The notes under the pieces are model-generated. The model saw nothing but the letters and a program-made list of their open reading frames with translations, was not told the origin of the DNA and searched no databases. A stretch of 64,000 bases of DNA, from positions 1 to 64,000 of the forward strand of contig CAUYUJ010021071.1 in NCBI GenBank assembly GCA_963575745.1, given 5' to 3'. The position numbers and the translations under genes were made by a program. The DNA comes from Prorocentrum cordatum. Taxonomy: Eukaryota > Sar > Dinophyceae > Prorocentrales > Prorocentraceae. Below are positions 1 to 12,029 of the stretch, one piece after another; the first letter of the stretch is position 1; each line of letters begins with the position of its first letter.

Positions 1-619
1 GACTGGCGCCCAGTGGCCCCGAGAGCTGCCTCCCAACGCCTGGGCACCACCCCCTTGGCAGACAGGCCCCCTCTCCAGCTCACCGCTCGCCCCTGGGGCG
101 CCCACGCCACCAGGGGTGCTCCGAACTCTCCATGCCGGCTCACAAGTGCACGCCCCACGCCAACCAGCCCGACGGCTTGCTCTGGCCCTCCCCGCGCGCG
201 CCGACACCGCCTCTCCCGAGATCCGACCCCGTACGCCCAGCGCCAGCCGGCCACATCCCCCCCCCCCGCGCGATCCAGGGCGGTGCATCCGTTTCCCCCG
301 ATCTGGGCTCGGTGCTTGATCGGGCCCTGCGGCCGCCGCTGCGGCCACCTTCCCTTCTCGGCGCCGTCCTGGTGACCCACCTGGACGCTCGCTCGCTGGC
401 TCGCTCGCTCGCTGGCTCCCTCGCTCGCTCGACCCATCCCCCCCCCCGCGCAGGAAACCATCTGGAGTACGGTGGGTTCGCGCCGCGTTGACGCGGCGGC
501 GAATCCGGCGCGGGCGTCCGCCGCTGGACGCCGCCGGTGGCCACGAATCGGCCGATGCCGCACGGCCTGCGCTACTGGTATGGGGGCGATCGCTGGCGGT
601 TGCGCGGCCCGCGCGATGT
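1..619. other. GC-rich DNA, no gene recognised
   Basis: Very GC- and C-rich sequence. Open frames exist on both strands but give Pro/Arg/Ala-rich peptides typical of GC-rich noncoding DNA, and I recognise no domain. A short imperfect CTCG/CTGG tetranucleotide array lies at about 386-432. Confidence 0.5.
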
Positions 620-775
620 TAGGATCGATGATCCTCAGGACGTGTGTTAGCCCAATGTGTGCTTATCCCGTTTAGCCCAGCCGGTAGAGCATCACATCGC
701 CTGCGTCGTACCGAAGGGCCTCGATGGACAAACACACGTTGGCGCTAACACACGTTCTGAGGATCATCGATAGGA
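620..775. mobile_element. 146-bp TIR element with 5-bp target duplication
   Basis: The element occupies 625-770 and is flanked by the perfect direct repeat TAGGA (620-624 and 771-775). Its termini are inverted repeats starting TCGATGATCCTCAG and matching over roughly 40 bp with a few differences (625-663 against 732-770). The same terminal sequence, in the same inverted arrangement, bounds the intron in the PARP gene at about 19290-20712, and the stretch TGGACAAACACACGTTGGCG just inside the right terminus is also shared. No transposase is encoded, so this is a non-autonomous, MITE- or introner-like element. The TSD and TIR are seen directly; the class is inference. Confidence 0.85.
673..727 (+). 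other. tRNA-like A-box region inside the TIR element
   Basis: Positions 673-684 (TAGCCCAGCCGG) match the RNA polymerase III A-box consensus TRGCNNAGYNGG at every position and continue as GTAGAGC, like a tRNA D arm. A weak B-box-like stretch is at 717-727. No cloverleaf can be folded around it (no convincing acceptor, anticodon or T stem), so it is not a tRNA gene; it may be a tRNA-derived remnant or internal promoter of the element. Confidence 0.35.
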
Positions 776-854
776 CTTGACGCCGCAGTCATATAGCAGC
801 GCGAGCCCGCCGCCAGGTTCGCATGTTTGCCGTGACCCGTCGTGACGGGGCATG

Positions 855-1130
855 GTCGGTTTCGCCCGCGGTCGGTTATGCCCCGCGGACGGTTTCGCCC
901 TCGGCCGTCTTCGCCCGTCAGGGTCCTACCTGCCCGACCCGCCAGGCTGGGTCCGCCCAGCCGACCCGCCCTTTGGGGTCCGCTCGCGGCTCGCTCGCCC
1001 GCAGGCCCGCCCGCCGAAGCTTCAGTGTCCCGCCCGCCCGACGCCCCGCCCTCCCGGGCAGAGCCGACCCCGGACGAAGCCGACCCCGGGCGAAACCGAC
1101 CCCGGCGAAGCCGACCCGTGGCGCCGCGAC
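855..1130. repeat. fold-back with repeated TCGGTTTCGCCC-like arms
   Basis: The left arm (about 858-925) contains three or four degenerate units of the type CGGTTTCGCCCGCGG. The right arm (about 1050-1125) contains the reverse complement type (GAAGCCGACCCCGGGCGAAACC). The arms are about 70 bp and would form a long imperfect hairpin. No other copy was seen. Confidence 0.55.
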
Positions 1131-1384
1131 TGCCGTGGCCCGCCTGCTCCCTGTGGGCACGACCTTCTTCTCGTCGCCCCTCCGCAGTCGGTTTCTGCAC
1201 CGCTCCCGGGGTGCGTCGCAACCCGACCATCGAGGGGGGAGTCCGGCCGAGGCGAGGGGAAGCCCCCCCGCAGGCCCCGGGCAGGCGGAGACGCGCCACC
1301 CCCGAAAGAACAGTGCTCGACGCTCGATCCTCGAGCCTCGATCAGCGAGCCTCGAGGGAGGATGTAGCTGCCCATGTGTGCGCT

Positions 1385-1700
1385 GGGTGAGCGTCGGCGC
1401 ATCAGGAGCGACGCGCGCGCTTAGAGATCTGATGGTATGTGCGCGGTGGCGGGCGCTTTCTGGCCATGCCGCTCGGGTAACGTCAAGGGAGGAAAAGCCA
1501 CCCAGACCGGACAACTGGCGTTTCCTACACGGCCCTGGGCGTTTATTGAACAGCCCTGCTCTGTTCGATTTCTTCTTTGGGCGCGTTTGCTAATGGCCTC
1601 GCGTGTCGGGGTGGTTATTCTCGGAGTGGATTTGCTGCCCTCTGTAACGATCAGCAGTAGTTTTCGGTGCGGACGCGCGCCTCCCAGGGGGGGGGCATAG
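1385..1700 (+). repeat. copy of the sequence that forms the 17817-18036 PARP intron
   Basis: Blocks match the GT-AG intron at 17817-18036 in the same order: the AGCGACGCGCGCG region, GTGGCGGGCGCTTTCTG followed by CCGCTCGGG (about 1446-1480 against 17910-17943), then CGGACGCGCGCCTCC (about 1669-1683 against 17979-17993). Between the last two blocks this copy holds an extra ~140 bp (1484-1625) that is itself a dispersed repeat, so the structure is nested. No exon was recognised on either side. This suggests that the intron belongs to a mobile family. Confidence 0.6.
1484..1625 (+). repeat. dispersed repeat, copy 1 (second copy 11308-11447)
   Basis: Starts TCAAGGGAGGAAAA and runs through GACAACTGGCGT, CGGCCCTGGGCGTT, TTTGGGCGCGT and CGCGTGTCGGG. 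The whole stretch is paralleled, with an estimated 80 percent identity, at 11308-11447. Copy 2 is followed closely by a 93-nt T run; copy 1 is not. Confidence 0.8.
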
Positions 1701-1975
1701 TAGCAGCTGCTCCTCCCGCGTCCCGTGCTCCCCGGGGAGCGGGGGCGGCGGGTCGCTGGGCGACTGGTGGCTGGAGGAGGAGGCCCCGCGGGCACAGCCC
1801 CGCGGAGCACTGCGCGCGCAGGCCAGCGCCGGCAGGGCGCGAGGTCGTCGTCGCCGCCGCGGCGGCCGCCGCCGCCGCCTTCGAGTTTCCTCGCCGTCGC
1901 CGCCATCGGCAGCCCTCGGCAGCCATCAGCGGCCGATGGCGTCCTGCGGTGATCTGGGCAGCGGCGTGGTCGCCG
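1701..1975. other. GC-rich DNA beside the triplet array
   Basis: GC-rich sequence with short GCC/GCG clusters. No domain or splice signal is recognisable in any frame. Confidence 0.4.
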
Positions 1976-2262
<287 letters not shown>

Positions 2263-2401
2263 GTTGGCGTCGTCGGCGTCGGCGTCGGCGTGGAATCGCG
2301 AGCGCCGCAATTCTTTGGGACGGCGCGAGCTCGTTCTCGGGGCCTCGGGGCTGCGCCGTGGAGGCGCCGCGGGGGAAAGGAGGTCTTAACCGTAAGCGGC
2401 G

Positions 2402-4921
2402 GGTTCTTAATCGTAAGCGTGGTACCAGACTAGAGCACCAGACTAAAATACCAGAGTAACATGTCAGACTAAAGTGCCAGGCTATAAAGTGCCAGGCTAT
2501 AAAGTGCCAGACTAACATATCAGAGCAAAGTGCCAGACTAAAGTACCAGACTAAAGTGCCAGGCAAAAGTACCAGACTAGCAGAATCAGACTATCGGTGC
2601 CAGACTAAAGTGCCCGACTAACTACAATACCAGACTAAAGTACTAGACTAAAGTGCCAGACTAAAGTGAGAACCAAAGTACAAGACTGAGGAACCAGACT
2701 AGAGCACCCGACTAAAGTATCAGAGTAGCGGTACCTGACTAAAGTACTAGACTAAAGTACCAGACTACAGTAGCAGACTAGCGGTACCAGACTAATGTAC
2801 CAGACTAAAGTACCAGACTAGCGGTACCAGAGTACCAGACTAACGTACCAGACTAAAGTATTTGACTAGCGGTACCAGACTAAAGTACTGGACCAACGGT
2901 ACCAGGCTAGCGATACCAGGCTAAGGTATCCGACTAAAGCACCAAAGCAGCAGTACCAAAGTACCAGACTAGCGGTACCTGACTAGCGGTACCAGTTTAA
3001 AGCACCAGACTAAAGTACCAGATTAGAGTACCAGACTAAAGCACCATACGAATGTACCAGACTAGAGCACCAGACCGAAACACCAGACGAGTTCACCTGA
3101 CTAAAGTACCAGACTAGCGGTACCAGACTTCAGTACCAGACTAGCGGTACCAGTTTACTGTGCCAGACTCGAATACCAGACTAACATATCATATTATATA
3201 TACACACATCAGACTGATAGCACCAGAAAAGGCACCATACTCAAATCACGGTAGTTTGGTACGTTCGTAGTCTGGTATTTTTTTTTGGTACATTAGTTTG
3301 GTGAGTTAGTCTGGTACCGCGCTTACGTTACCAGACTAATGTGCCAGAGTGAAATACCAGACTAGCGGAACCATACCATTGGTACCATATTGAAGTATTA
3401 CACTAATTACAGTACCAGACTAAAGTACCAGACTAGCTGATCAGACGAATGTACTAGACTATTGTACCAGACTCATCAGACTAATGTACCAGACTGAAGT
3501 ACCAGACTAAAGTACCAGACTGGAGTACCAGACTCAATTACCAGACTAAAGTACCAGACTAACGTACCAGACGAAGTACCAGACTAAGGTACCAGACTAA
3601 AGTACCAGACTAATGTACCAGACTAATGTACCAGGCGAGCGTACCAGACTAATCTGACTAATTTGCCAGGCGAGTTTACCAGACTAGTCAGACTAATGTA
3701 CGAGCCTAATGTGGCAGGCTAGAGTACCAGACTAACGTACCAGACGAAAGTACCAGACTAACGTACCAGACTGAAACATGCCAGACTCAAGTACCAGGCA
3801 AAACTACCAGACACAAGTACCAGACACAAGTACCAGACTACGGTACCAGACTAGGGTACCAGACTAATGTATCACATTATTGTACCAGACTAATGTACCA
3901 GCCTAAAGTAACAGACTAATCAGACTGAGGTACCAGGCGAACGTACCAGACTATTCAGACTAATGTGCCAGCCTAATGTGCCAGACTGAGTACCAGACTG
4001 AAGTACCAGACTAAAGTACCAGACTAAGATGCCAGACTCACGTACCAGACACAAGTACCAGACTAACTTACCAGACTACTGTACCATACCAGTGTACCAG
4101 ACTAATCAGACTCAAGTACCAGACTGAAGTACCAGACTCATGTATCACATTAATGTACCCGACGAATGTACAAGTCTAATCAGACGAACGTACCAGACTA
4201 GTGTACCAGGCTAAGCAGACTGATATACCAGACTAATGTACCAGACTAAAGTACTAGACTAAACTACCAGACTAAAGCACTAGACTAAAGTACCAGCTTA
4301 AAGTACCAGACTAATGTGCCAGACTCATGTACCAGACTAATCAGACTAATGTACCAGACTGGTGTACCAGACTAATCAGACTCAAGCACCAGACTAATGT
4401 ACTAGACTAGCGGTGCCAGACTAAAGTACCAGACTACACTACATGACTAAAGTACCAGACTAACGTGCCAGTCTAATGTGCCAGACCAGTGTACCAGACT
4501 GACTACTCTAATGTACCAGACTGATCAGACTCATGTGCCAGACTACTGTACCAGACCAAAGTAACATACTAAAGTACCAGACTAAAGTACCAGACTAAAG
4601 TACCAGACTAAATTACGAGACTAAAGTACCAGACTAAAAAAACAGACTAACGTACCAGACGAAAGTACCATACTAATGTACCAGACTGATGTACCAGACT
4701 ATTCAGACGAATGTACCAGACTAAAGTACCACACTAATCAGACTAAAGTACCAGACTAAGGCACTTTAGTCTAGTAGTTAGTGTGGCACTCTAGCCTGAT
4801 TCGTCTAGTACTTTAGACTGGTACATTAGTCTGGTGCTTCCGTCTGGTACTTTAGTCTGGTATTTTAGTCTGGTACTTTAGTCTGGTACTTTAGTCTGGT
4901 GCCGCGTTTACGGCTAAAAAC
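2402..4921. mobile_element. TIR-bounded ACCAGACTAAAGT minisatellite element
   Basis: About 2.5 kb built from degenerate 10-13-bp units around ACCAGACTAAAGT, with frequent short ATCAGACTAAT inserts. The left end (2402-2431) is GTTCTTAATCGTAAGCGTGG followed by TACCAGAC; the right end (about 4891-4921) is the reverse complement type, reading from outside GTTTTTAGCCGTAAACGCGG then CACCAGAC. Repeat units are mainly in one orientation, but blocks at 3250-3327 and 4755-4905 are inverted. An inverted terminus-like sequence also sits at 3309-3327, so two such elements may have merged. No coding capacity. It is either a mobile element filled with minisatellite or a satellite with shared ends. Confidence 0.75.
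3309..3327 (-). repeat. internal copy of the minisatellite element's right terminus
   Basis: GTCTGGTACCGCGCTTACG is the reverse complement of the left terminus at 2413-2431 and resembles the right terminus at 4895-4913. It marks the end of an inverted block (3250-3327), after which units resume in the forward orientation. Confidence 0.65.
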
Positions 4922-5029
4922 TACTGTCGCCGCGGGGCGTTTGCGGGCAGAGCCTTCCCGCCGAGCCCAGGCCCAGAGCCTCGGCTGGAGGGATCCGGCT
5001 GTGCACCTGCGTCGATCAAGCCTGAGCCC
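4922..5029. other. unique spacer
   Basis: Short GC-rich stretch between the minisatellite element and the ACT arrays, with no recognised feature. Confidence 0.4.
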
Positions 5030-5162
5030 ACCACCACTACTTCTACTTTTACTTCAACCAGCACTATTACTACAACTGCCACTGCCACTACTACCACTAC
5101 TGCTGCTACTACTACTACTACTACTACGACTACGACCACCACTACTACTACTACTACTACTG

Positions 5163-5193
<31 letters not shown>

Positions 5194-5222
5194 GACTATC
5201 ACTGCTGCTACTACTACTACTT

Positions 5223-5267
<45 letters not shown>

Positions 5268-6000
5268 TCGGTAGTACACTACAACAACAACAACTACCAG
5301 TGCCATTACCACTACCAGCAGTACGACCTATCAGTATTTCTACGAGCTTTTCTCCTTCTTCGTCTACTATTACTACTACGCCTGCGGCTATCAGGTTTAG
5401 CACGATTGTTTTTAGCAGTTACTTCAATGGCTGCGGCAAGCATTTTGGCCATACGTACAACCACAGCCAGTACTATTGCAACCACTATTGTGACTAGTAC
5501 TACTATCACGACTACGAGTACTACGAGTACTGCTACTATGACTTCTACGATTACGACTACTACTACTACTACGACTACTACTATCAGTACTGGTACTACC
5601 ATTACTGCTACTAGTACTACTACTAGTACTACTACTGTTATCACAACTCTTACTACTACCGCAACGAACTAACATTACCATTATCACTGCGACTACTACG
5701 GCTACTACGACTCCGACGACCACGACTACTACGACTACGACGACTATTGCGACTACTACGTCTCCTACAGCTACTACGGCCACTACGACGACTACTATCA
5801 TGTCCATCGCTACTTATACTTCTCGTTACACTTTTATTTCTATTTCTAATGCTGTTCTAGCTAGTATTACTATTACAACTGCTACAACTACTTCTACTAC
5901 TACTACTACTACGACTACTGCGACTACTATTACTACTGCTACTACTACTCCGATTCTTATTTCTATTCCAACAGCAACTGCTACTATTAGTATTGTTATA
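5030..6000. repeat. degenerate ACT/ACG/ATT triplet array
   Basis: Nearly every third position keeps phase through about 950 bp of ACT, ACG, ATT and GCT triplets, with short unphased interruptions (about 5280-5340 and 5400-5480). Poly-Leu, poly-Thr or poly-Val frames are by-products. Confidence 0.9.
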
Positions 6001-6068
6001 GAACTACTAATACCAGCACGTTTTTTTATTTCTTTTTGTTTCCCCCTTTTTTGTTTTTGATGTTTCAA

Positions 6069-6070
<2 letters not shown>

Positions 6071-6141
<71 letters not shown>
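6071..6141 (+). repeat. T71 homopolymer
   Basis: Uninterrupted run of 71 T, followed by a few more T-rich bases to about 6160. It separates two ACT triplet blocks. On the minus strand it would be an A tail, but no retroposed body is evident beside it. Confidence 0.95.
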
Positions 6142-6143
<2 letters not shown>

Positions 6144-6254
6144 TTTTTTTTGTTTTTTTGATGTATTTTGTATCTTTTATACATATAATGCCATCATATA
6201 TGTAGAAATGAAACGAGCAGAACATTATGACTATTTTTTGTAGAGTGTTTACTA

Positions 6255-6277
6255 TGATATATATATATATATAGATA
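6255..6277. repeat. TA dinucleotide run
   Basis: Short (TA)n tract in an AT-rich island (6142-6277). Confidence 0.85.
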
Positions 6278-6280
6278 TGT

Positions 6281-7640
<1,360 letters not shown>

Positions 7641-8693
7641 CGGCTGTCGTTTACCGTCGCGGCTACAATTTCTATGAGCATAGTTGTAACAGTTTGTTTC
7701 ATTTGTACGGTCGTATCTTCACCAATACCTTTCTGCCATCGGCCGTGTCGCGCAGGAGCAAGCATGCTGAGCAGCCGCCTCCTTTGCTGAGTCCACTAGG
7801 GGTCGTGTTGTCTTGCACATGATGGATCGTCAGGGCGATGTTCGAACGGCCGCTGAATCCGCAGTGACGGTCAGCGTTCCCTTCCATCTCGACCGCGTCG
7901 AGCTCCCAGGGCTTTGCCGACGCTTCGGCGGCGCAGCTGCTGACGGCAGCAGTGGGTTGTACCTAGTTTTTTTCGGGGGGGCGACTTCTCTGGCTCTTCG
8001 ACGCTGCGCTCTACTAGCGTTGGGATTGGCAGCTTTCCTGATGATGACGACACCGTTGCGCCAGCCCGCGTTTCCTCACGTCGCAGCCGCCGTAGAGCCA
8101 AGAAGGAGACCGCCACTCATTCGTCGTCGTCCGCTTCCCGTGCGAGTGCAGCCTCTCGGGTCAGCCCGTGTCCACGCCGTCGGTCGACTGCCTGGTGGAC
8201 ATCGATTTCAGCGAGGGCGAGGGTGCGGAATCAGATGAAGAAGGCGTGGTGTGAAGAAGGTGAGGTGTGTAGGTTTCTTTGCCACATGGTGAGCCGGGAT
8301 GCCGAGAATCTGCTCGGAGACAACCCGAATCGTCCGCTGGATTGGGCCCTACTTAAGGCTCTCTAGTCTCACGGGCGCACCCACCCACAGCACTTGGTCA
8401 CGAAGTGTCAGGTCAGGGTTGGGGATGGCATGGCTGCTGTCGAGGATGACCCCTACTCTTTGCAATCGAGGCGATGATTCGAAGGAGCACCCGAGGGCAA
8501 TGACGACTTCCGCCTTTGAGCGCTGCTGCGCTCTGGGCTGCAATCTTGTTGAAATCGATGGTTGACGATGGCATCGTGCGCTGTGAGCTGGCGGTGCCTT
8601 GTAGCAGCGGGTTGGCTTCGAGGTGCTGGAGGTCCGTTCCGAGTCCGCCGCTCTACGACTGGTGCTTGGGCCGTTCTGCACGAGCTGCTGATC
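7641..8693. other. anonymous DNA, no gene recognised
   Basis: Mixed-composition sequence with only short open frames on both strands and no recognisable domain, tandem repeat or relative elsewhere in the window. Confidence 0.45.
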
Positions 8694-8886
8694 AGTATCG
8701 TTTAAACGATCCCCATCCCCATCCCCATCCCCATCCCCTTCGAGACCCCCACCAAATTACCACCCCAGTTGGGGATACACCCTTCGAAACCCGAAGGGAA
8801 CGACCTATATCCCCATCTAGGGGGGTAAATCGGCCAGTGGGGCCCAGGCCACGCCGCTGGGGATGGGGATCGGTTGAACGATACTC
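8694..8886. mobile_element. MITE-like element with 27-bp TIRs
   Basis: Left terminus 8694-8720 and right terminus 8860-8886 are inverted repeats matching at 25 of 27 positions, starting AGTATCGTT and ending in CGATCCCCATCCCC. The left side carries extra CCCCAT units. The 139-bp interior has a small hairpin (CCCTTCG/CGAAGGG, about 8780-8800) and no coding capacity. No clean target duplication could be defined, and no second copy was seen. Confidence 0.7.
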
Positions 8887-10861
8887 AGCTGACGAGTCGC
8901 CGCGGTACTTGCTGGTGCCGCTCTCGATGGTCGCTTTTGTGCGGGCCGCCCGCTGGCGCCAGCAAGCGCCCCGCTTTTTTTTGCTGCACCGCGGAGTGTG
9001 CTTCGTGTCGGGAACTGGAACATGTACACTACCGGTGGTGGGCTGCTTTACAATCCCTGGAATTTCTGACGCTCGGGGACGACGTCGGGGTGGTGTGTTG
9101 TATGACTTTTCCCGTGTCTTTCCGTGGAACAGCTAGGATCCCGTGTACACGAGGACCCGCTCTCCTGCGCAAGTGTCAGTGCGGGGCCAGCAAGAGCGTC
9201 GGTGTGCAGAGTTCGGTTCCGTGCTGTGCGGGCCGTGCAGCTGTCGCCCCCACGCTCCGCCGTGGTTGAGGTCGTGGACCGCCTCCCGGGGCTGCCGGCG
9301 AGTCCCCGCTCTCGCGGTGCTGCGTACACTCGCACACTACTCTTCGGCTTTGTCGTTCTCGAGCTCACCGCCTTGCGACTTTGCTCGCGATAGGGGCCCA
9401 CCTATGTAGCGTCCGCTCGCAGCGTACGACGTTTAGATCATACATCTGGCTTCGTCGTGCTGCATTTGGCATTGTCCTAGTACTGCTGCAGTCGGCGCTG
9501 TCATGGTCTTGTTCTTGTTTTCACTTCTACTGCATTTTTTGTTGCGTATACAGCGGCGCTTGTGCGGAGTACGAGTGCGTCATCGGGGGTCAGTCTCATT
9601 CGGCGTTGTCCTTGACTGCAGGTGCGTCCCGCGCGAAGGAACCGCAATCCGACATCCATGTTCCGTGCCTACTAGTCGTCTCGGCGGTGACCCTGAGGGC
9701 CGTTTCTTCTGTTGTCGTTTGCCTCTTCTCGTCTTGTCTCTTCGGTCTGTCGCCTCCCCTCCCCTTACTTTCCTCCCGCGTTGTCGTCTCTGCGCTTTTG
9801 AGTCGTCGTTGCTCCCCCCTCGGCCTCGGTTTCCTCCTCTTCTCCCTCGTTCATTTGTTGTCCTCCGGGTTTTTCCGAAGCTAGTGAGTGTGGCTGGCCT
9901 GCGCTACTCGGTAAAACGCGATTATTATTACCACCGTTTCTATTCCACATTCAGATGATGCCAGGTCGTGGAAGTCCAGGCGTTGCTTCTGCTTCGAGGT
10001 CTTCACGCCAGGGTATCGGGGACAATAAACTCATGTCGAGGAAAAAGGAAGGACCTTATAGGCAGGACGATAAGCAACTGTTGGAAAACAGAACAGGCAG
10101 AGTCGACCAAACGCGCTGCACTGTGCTGCTCATTACGTGGAGCAGCACGCATAACAGGCCAGTCATGGCGACACCTCACTGGAAGACCGAGCGTACAGAA
10201 TCGACTACGTGCCGGGCCTTGTGCACGTAGCGGGAAGTCAGACGCACAGGAACGGCGGCGGGCTGGACCCTGTGCAAGTGTCGGGCGCTCCAGCTCTCAC
10301 GCTCCCTTTGGAGCGCCGCCGAATGCGGGCAGGACCGCATGCCACCACCAAGCAATCCAGCGCACGGGGGCCAACTGAGGGTGGGGCCCTGCGGACAGGG
10401 CCCTGTGCAGTTACCGAGTATCCCAGCACAAAGGGGCAACGGAGGGCGGGACCCTGTGCAGCCGTCAGACCGTGCAAGCACGGGGCAGGTTAAGGCTGGG
10501 CCCTGCGGGGGGGCTCGAGAGCCGCCCTCCCGCCCCCCGCATGCCAGCCGTGTGCAGCCCGAGCCGCGTGGCCCTGTGCTCAGATACTTGCAGAGGGCAG
10601 CCATGCATTGCATGCAATTCGCAATTCGTTGGAGTTTTTGTTTTCGGGCCATAACTCGGCATCGGCTGTGCTTTCGGGGCCGGGGACGCCCTCGGTCAGG
10701 CGCAGCTGCTGGAGAGTAACCCGAGGACTGGAGAAGAAACGTCTAGTGCCGACGGACACTGCATTGGAGGTGCCCTCTGCGCAAGCCCTGAGATCCGGCG
10801 CTGCAGAACAAACATGCAATTGGTGCGTGAATGGGGGGGCGATAGATGGGGGGCAGCGAGG
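8887..10861. other. anonymous DNA with pyrimidine-rich and GC repeat stretches
   Basis: About 9480-9880 is T/C-rich on the + strand. About 10230-10500 contains degenerate units with GGACCCTGTGCA and GGGCCCTGCGG cores. Frames are short or low-complexity, and I recognise no domain. Confidence 0.4.
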
Positions 10862-10955
10862 GCTGCCAAAGAAGGGGCCCTTTCGGGCCCCGAAAGGGGC
10901 CCTTGCGGCCCAAAGTGGGGGCCTTTCGGGCCCGAAGGGGGCGCCTTCCTCCCCC
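10862..10955. repeat. GGGCCC/TTTCGGGCCCGAAA palindromic cluster
   Basis: Successive short palindromes (GGGGCCCTTTCGGGCCCC, CCTTTCGGGCCCGAAGG) give a strong hairpin potential over about 95 bp. Confidence 0.65.
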
Positions 10956-11029
10956 CCCATGTATCGCTCCCCCCATGAATTCGCGCGCCGAAGAACACCT
11001 TGCAGCGTCCTGGATCTCAGGGAGGCGGA

Positions 11030-11232
11030 TCGTGGCACGGCGCCCGATGCCCGAGTGGCCGGACTGGGCCGCCGTGGGGGCCGCCGCCGCCGGCGGCGCG
11101 GCTGCGGGCTACCCGCGGGCGGCGGCTCCCACCGCGGCGGCGCCCCCCGAGTACGAGGCGCTGCGGAGGGCCGTGCTGGCCGCCAGCATCTCGCAGCTCG
11201 AGGACTGGGGGAGGGCCAGGCCGAGGCAGGCC
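11030..11232 (+). CDS. candidate exon of an unrecognised protein
   Basis: One frame gives about 65 residues with the strong third-position G/C bias of the PARP exons: an Ala/Pro-rich stretch containing MPEWPDWAAV and, near its end, EYEALRRAVLAASISQLEDW, which looks like an amphipathic helix. Just downstream, from about 11215, the sequence becomes similar to 15655-15790, a repeat, so the coding segment probably ends there at an intron or element border. No homologue is recognised and no start or splice sites are fixed. It could be a chance open frame in GC-rich DNA. Confidence 0.35.
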
Positions 11233-11447
11233 CAGACCTCCAGCGTGTTGAGGGGAGGGCGGCTTTTCCTTCGGCCCCAGGGGGCCCTCTCCGGGTTCCA
11301 GGACCGTCCATCAAGGGAGGAAAAACCACCGGGACAGGACAACTGGCGTCTCCTAAACGGCCCTGGGCGTTCACTGAAGAGCCCTGTCCTGTTCGATTCC
11401 CTCTTTGGGCGCGTGTACTAAACGACTTCGCGTGTCGGGATGATTCT
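11215..11447 (+). repeat. dispersed repeats: relative of 15655-15790, then copy 2 of the 1484-1625 family
   Basis: The first part (11215-11307) shares the order CCTCCA-CGTGT-GAG, TTTCCTTCG-like, GGGGCCC and CCAGGACCGTC with 15677-15765. The second part (11308-11447) matches 1484-1625 along its length and contains a partial internal inverted repeat (GGACAGGAC against GTCCTGTTC). It ends a few bases before the T93 run. Confidence 0.65.
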
Positions 11448-11450
11448 CAT

Positions 11451-11451
<1 letters not shown>

Positions 11452-11544
<93 letters not shown>
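11452..11544 (+). repeat. T93 run; A tail of composite element copy A on the minus strand
   Basis: Uninterrupted run of 93 T abutting the left end of composite copy A. Read on the minus strand, copy A finishes with GGTTGGGAAAAACCACAAAT, then AAAC and the A93 run; an AATAAA hexamer lies a few bases before the A run. Copies B and C have no A/T run at the same end. This looks like the 3' tail of a retroposed transcript. Confidence 0.6.
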
Positions 11545-11545
<1 letters not shown>

Positions 11546-11657
11546 TTTATTTGTGGTTTTTCCCAACCATCCTGTGGTGTTGGGTCCTCGTTTTGAAGAG
11601 ACGGTGCCCCGCGTCCTCCTCTCCTCTCCTCCTCCTCCCCCCTCCTCCCTCCTCCCG

Positions 11658-12028
<371 letters not shown>

Positions 12029-12029
12029 A

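Noticed and set aside
661-735. tRNA gene
   Set aside because: The A box is perfect, but no acceptor, anticodon or T stem can be formed; reported only as a tRNA-like segment.
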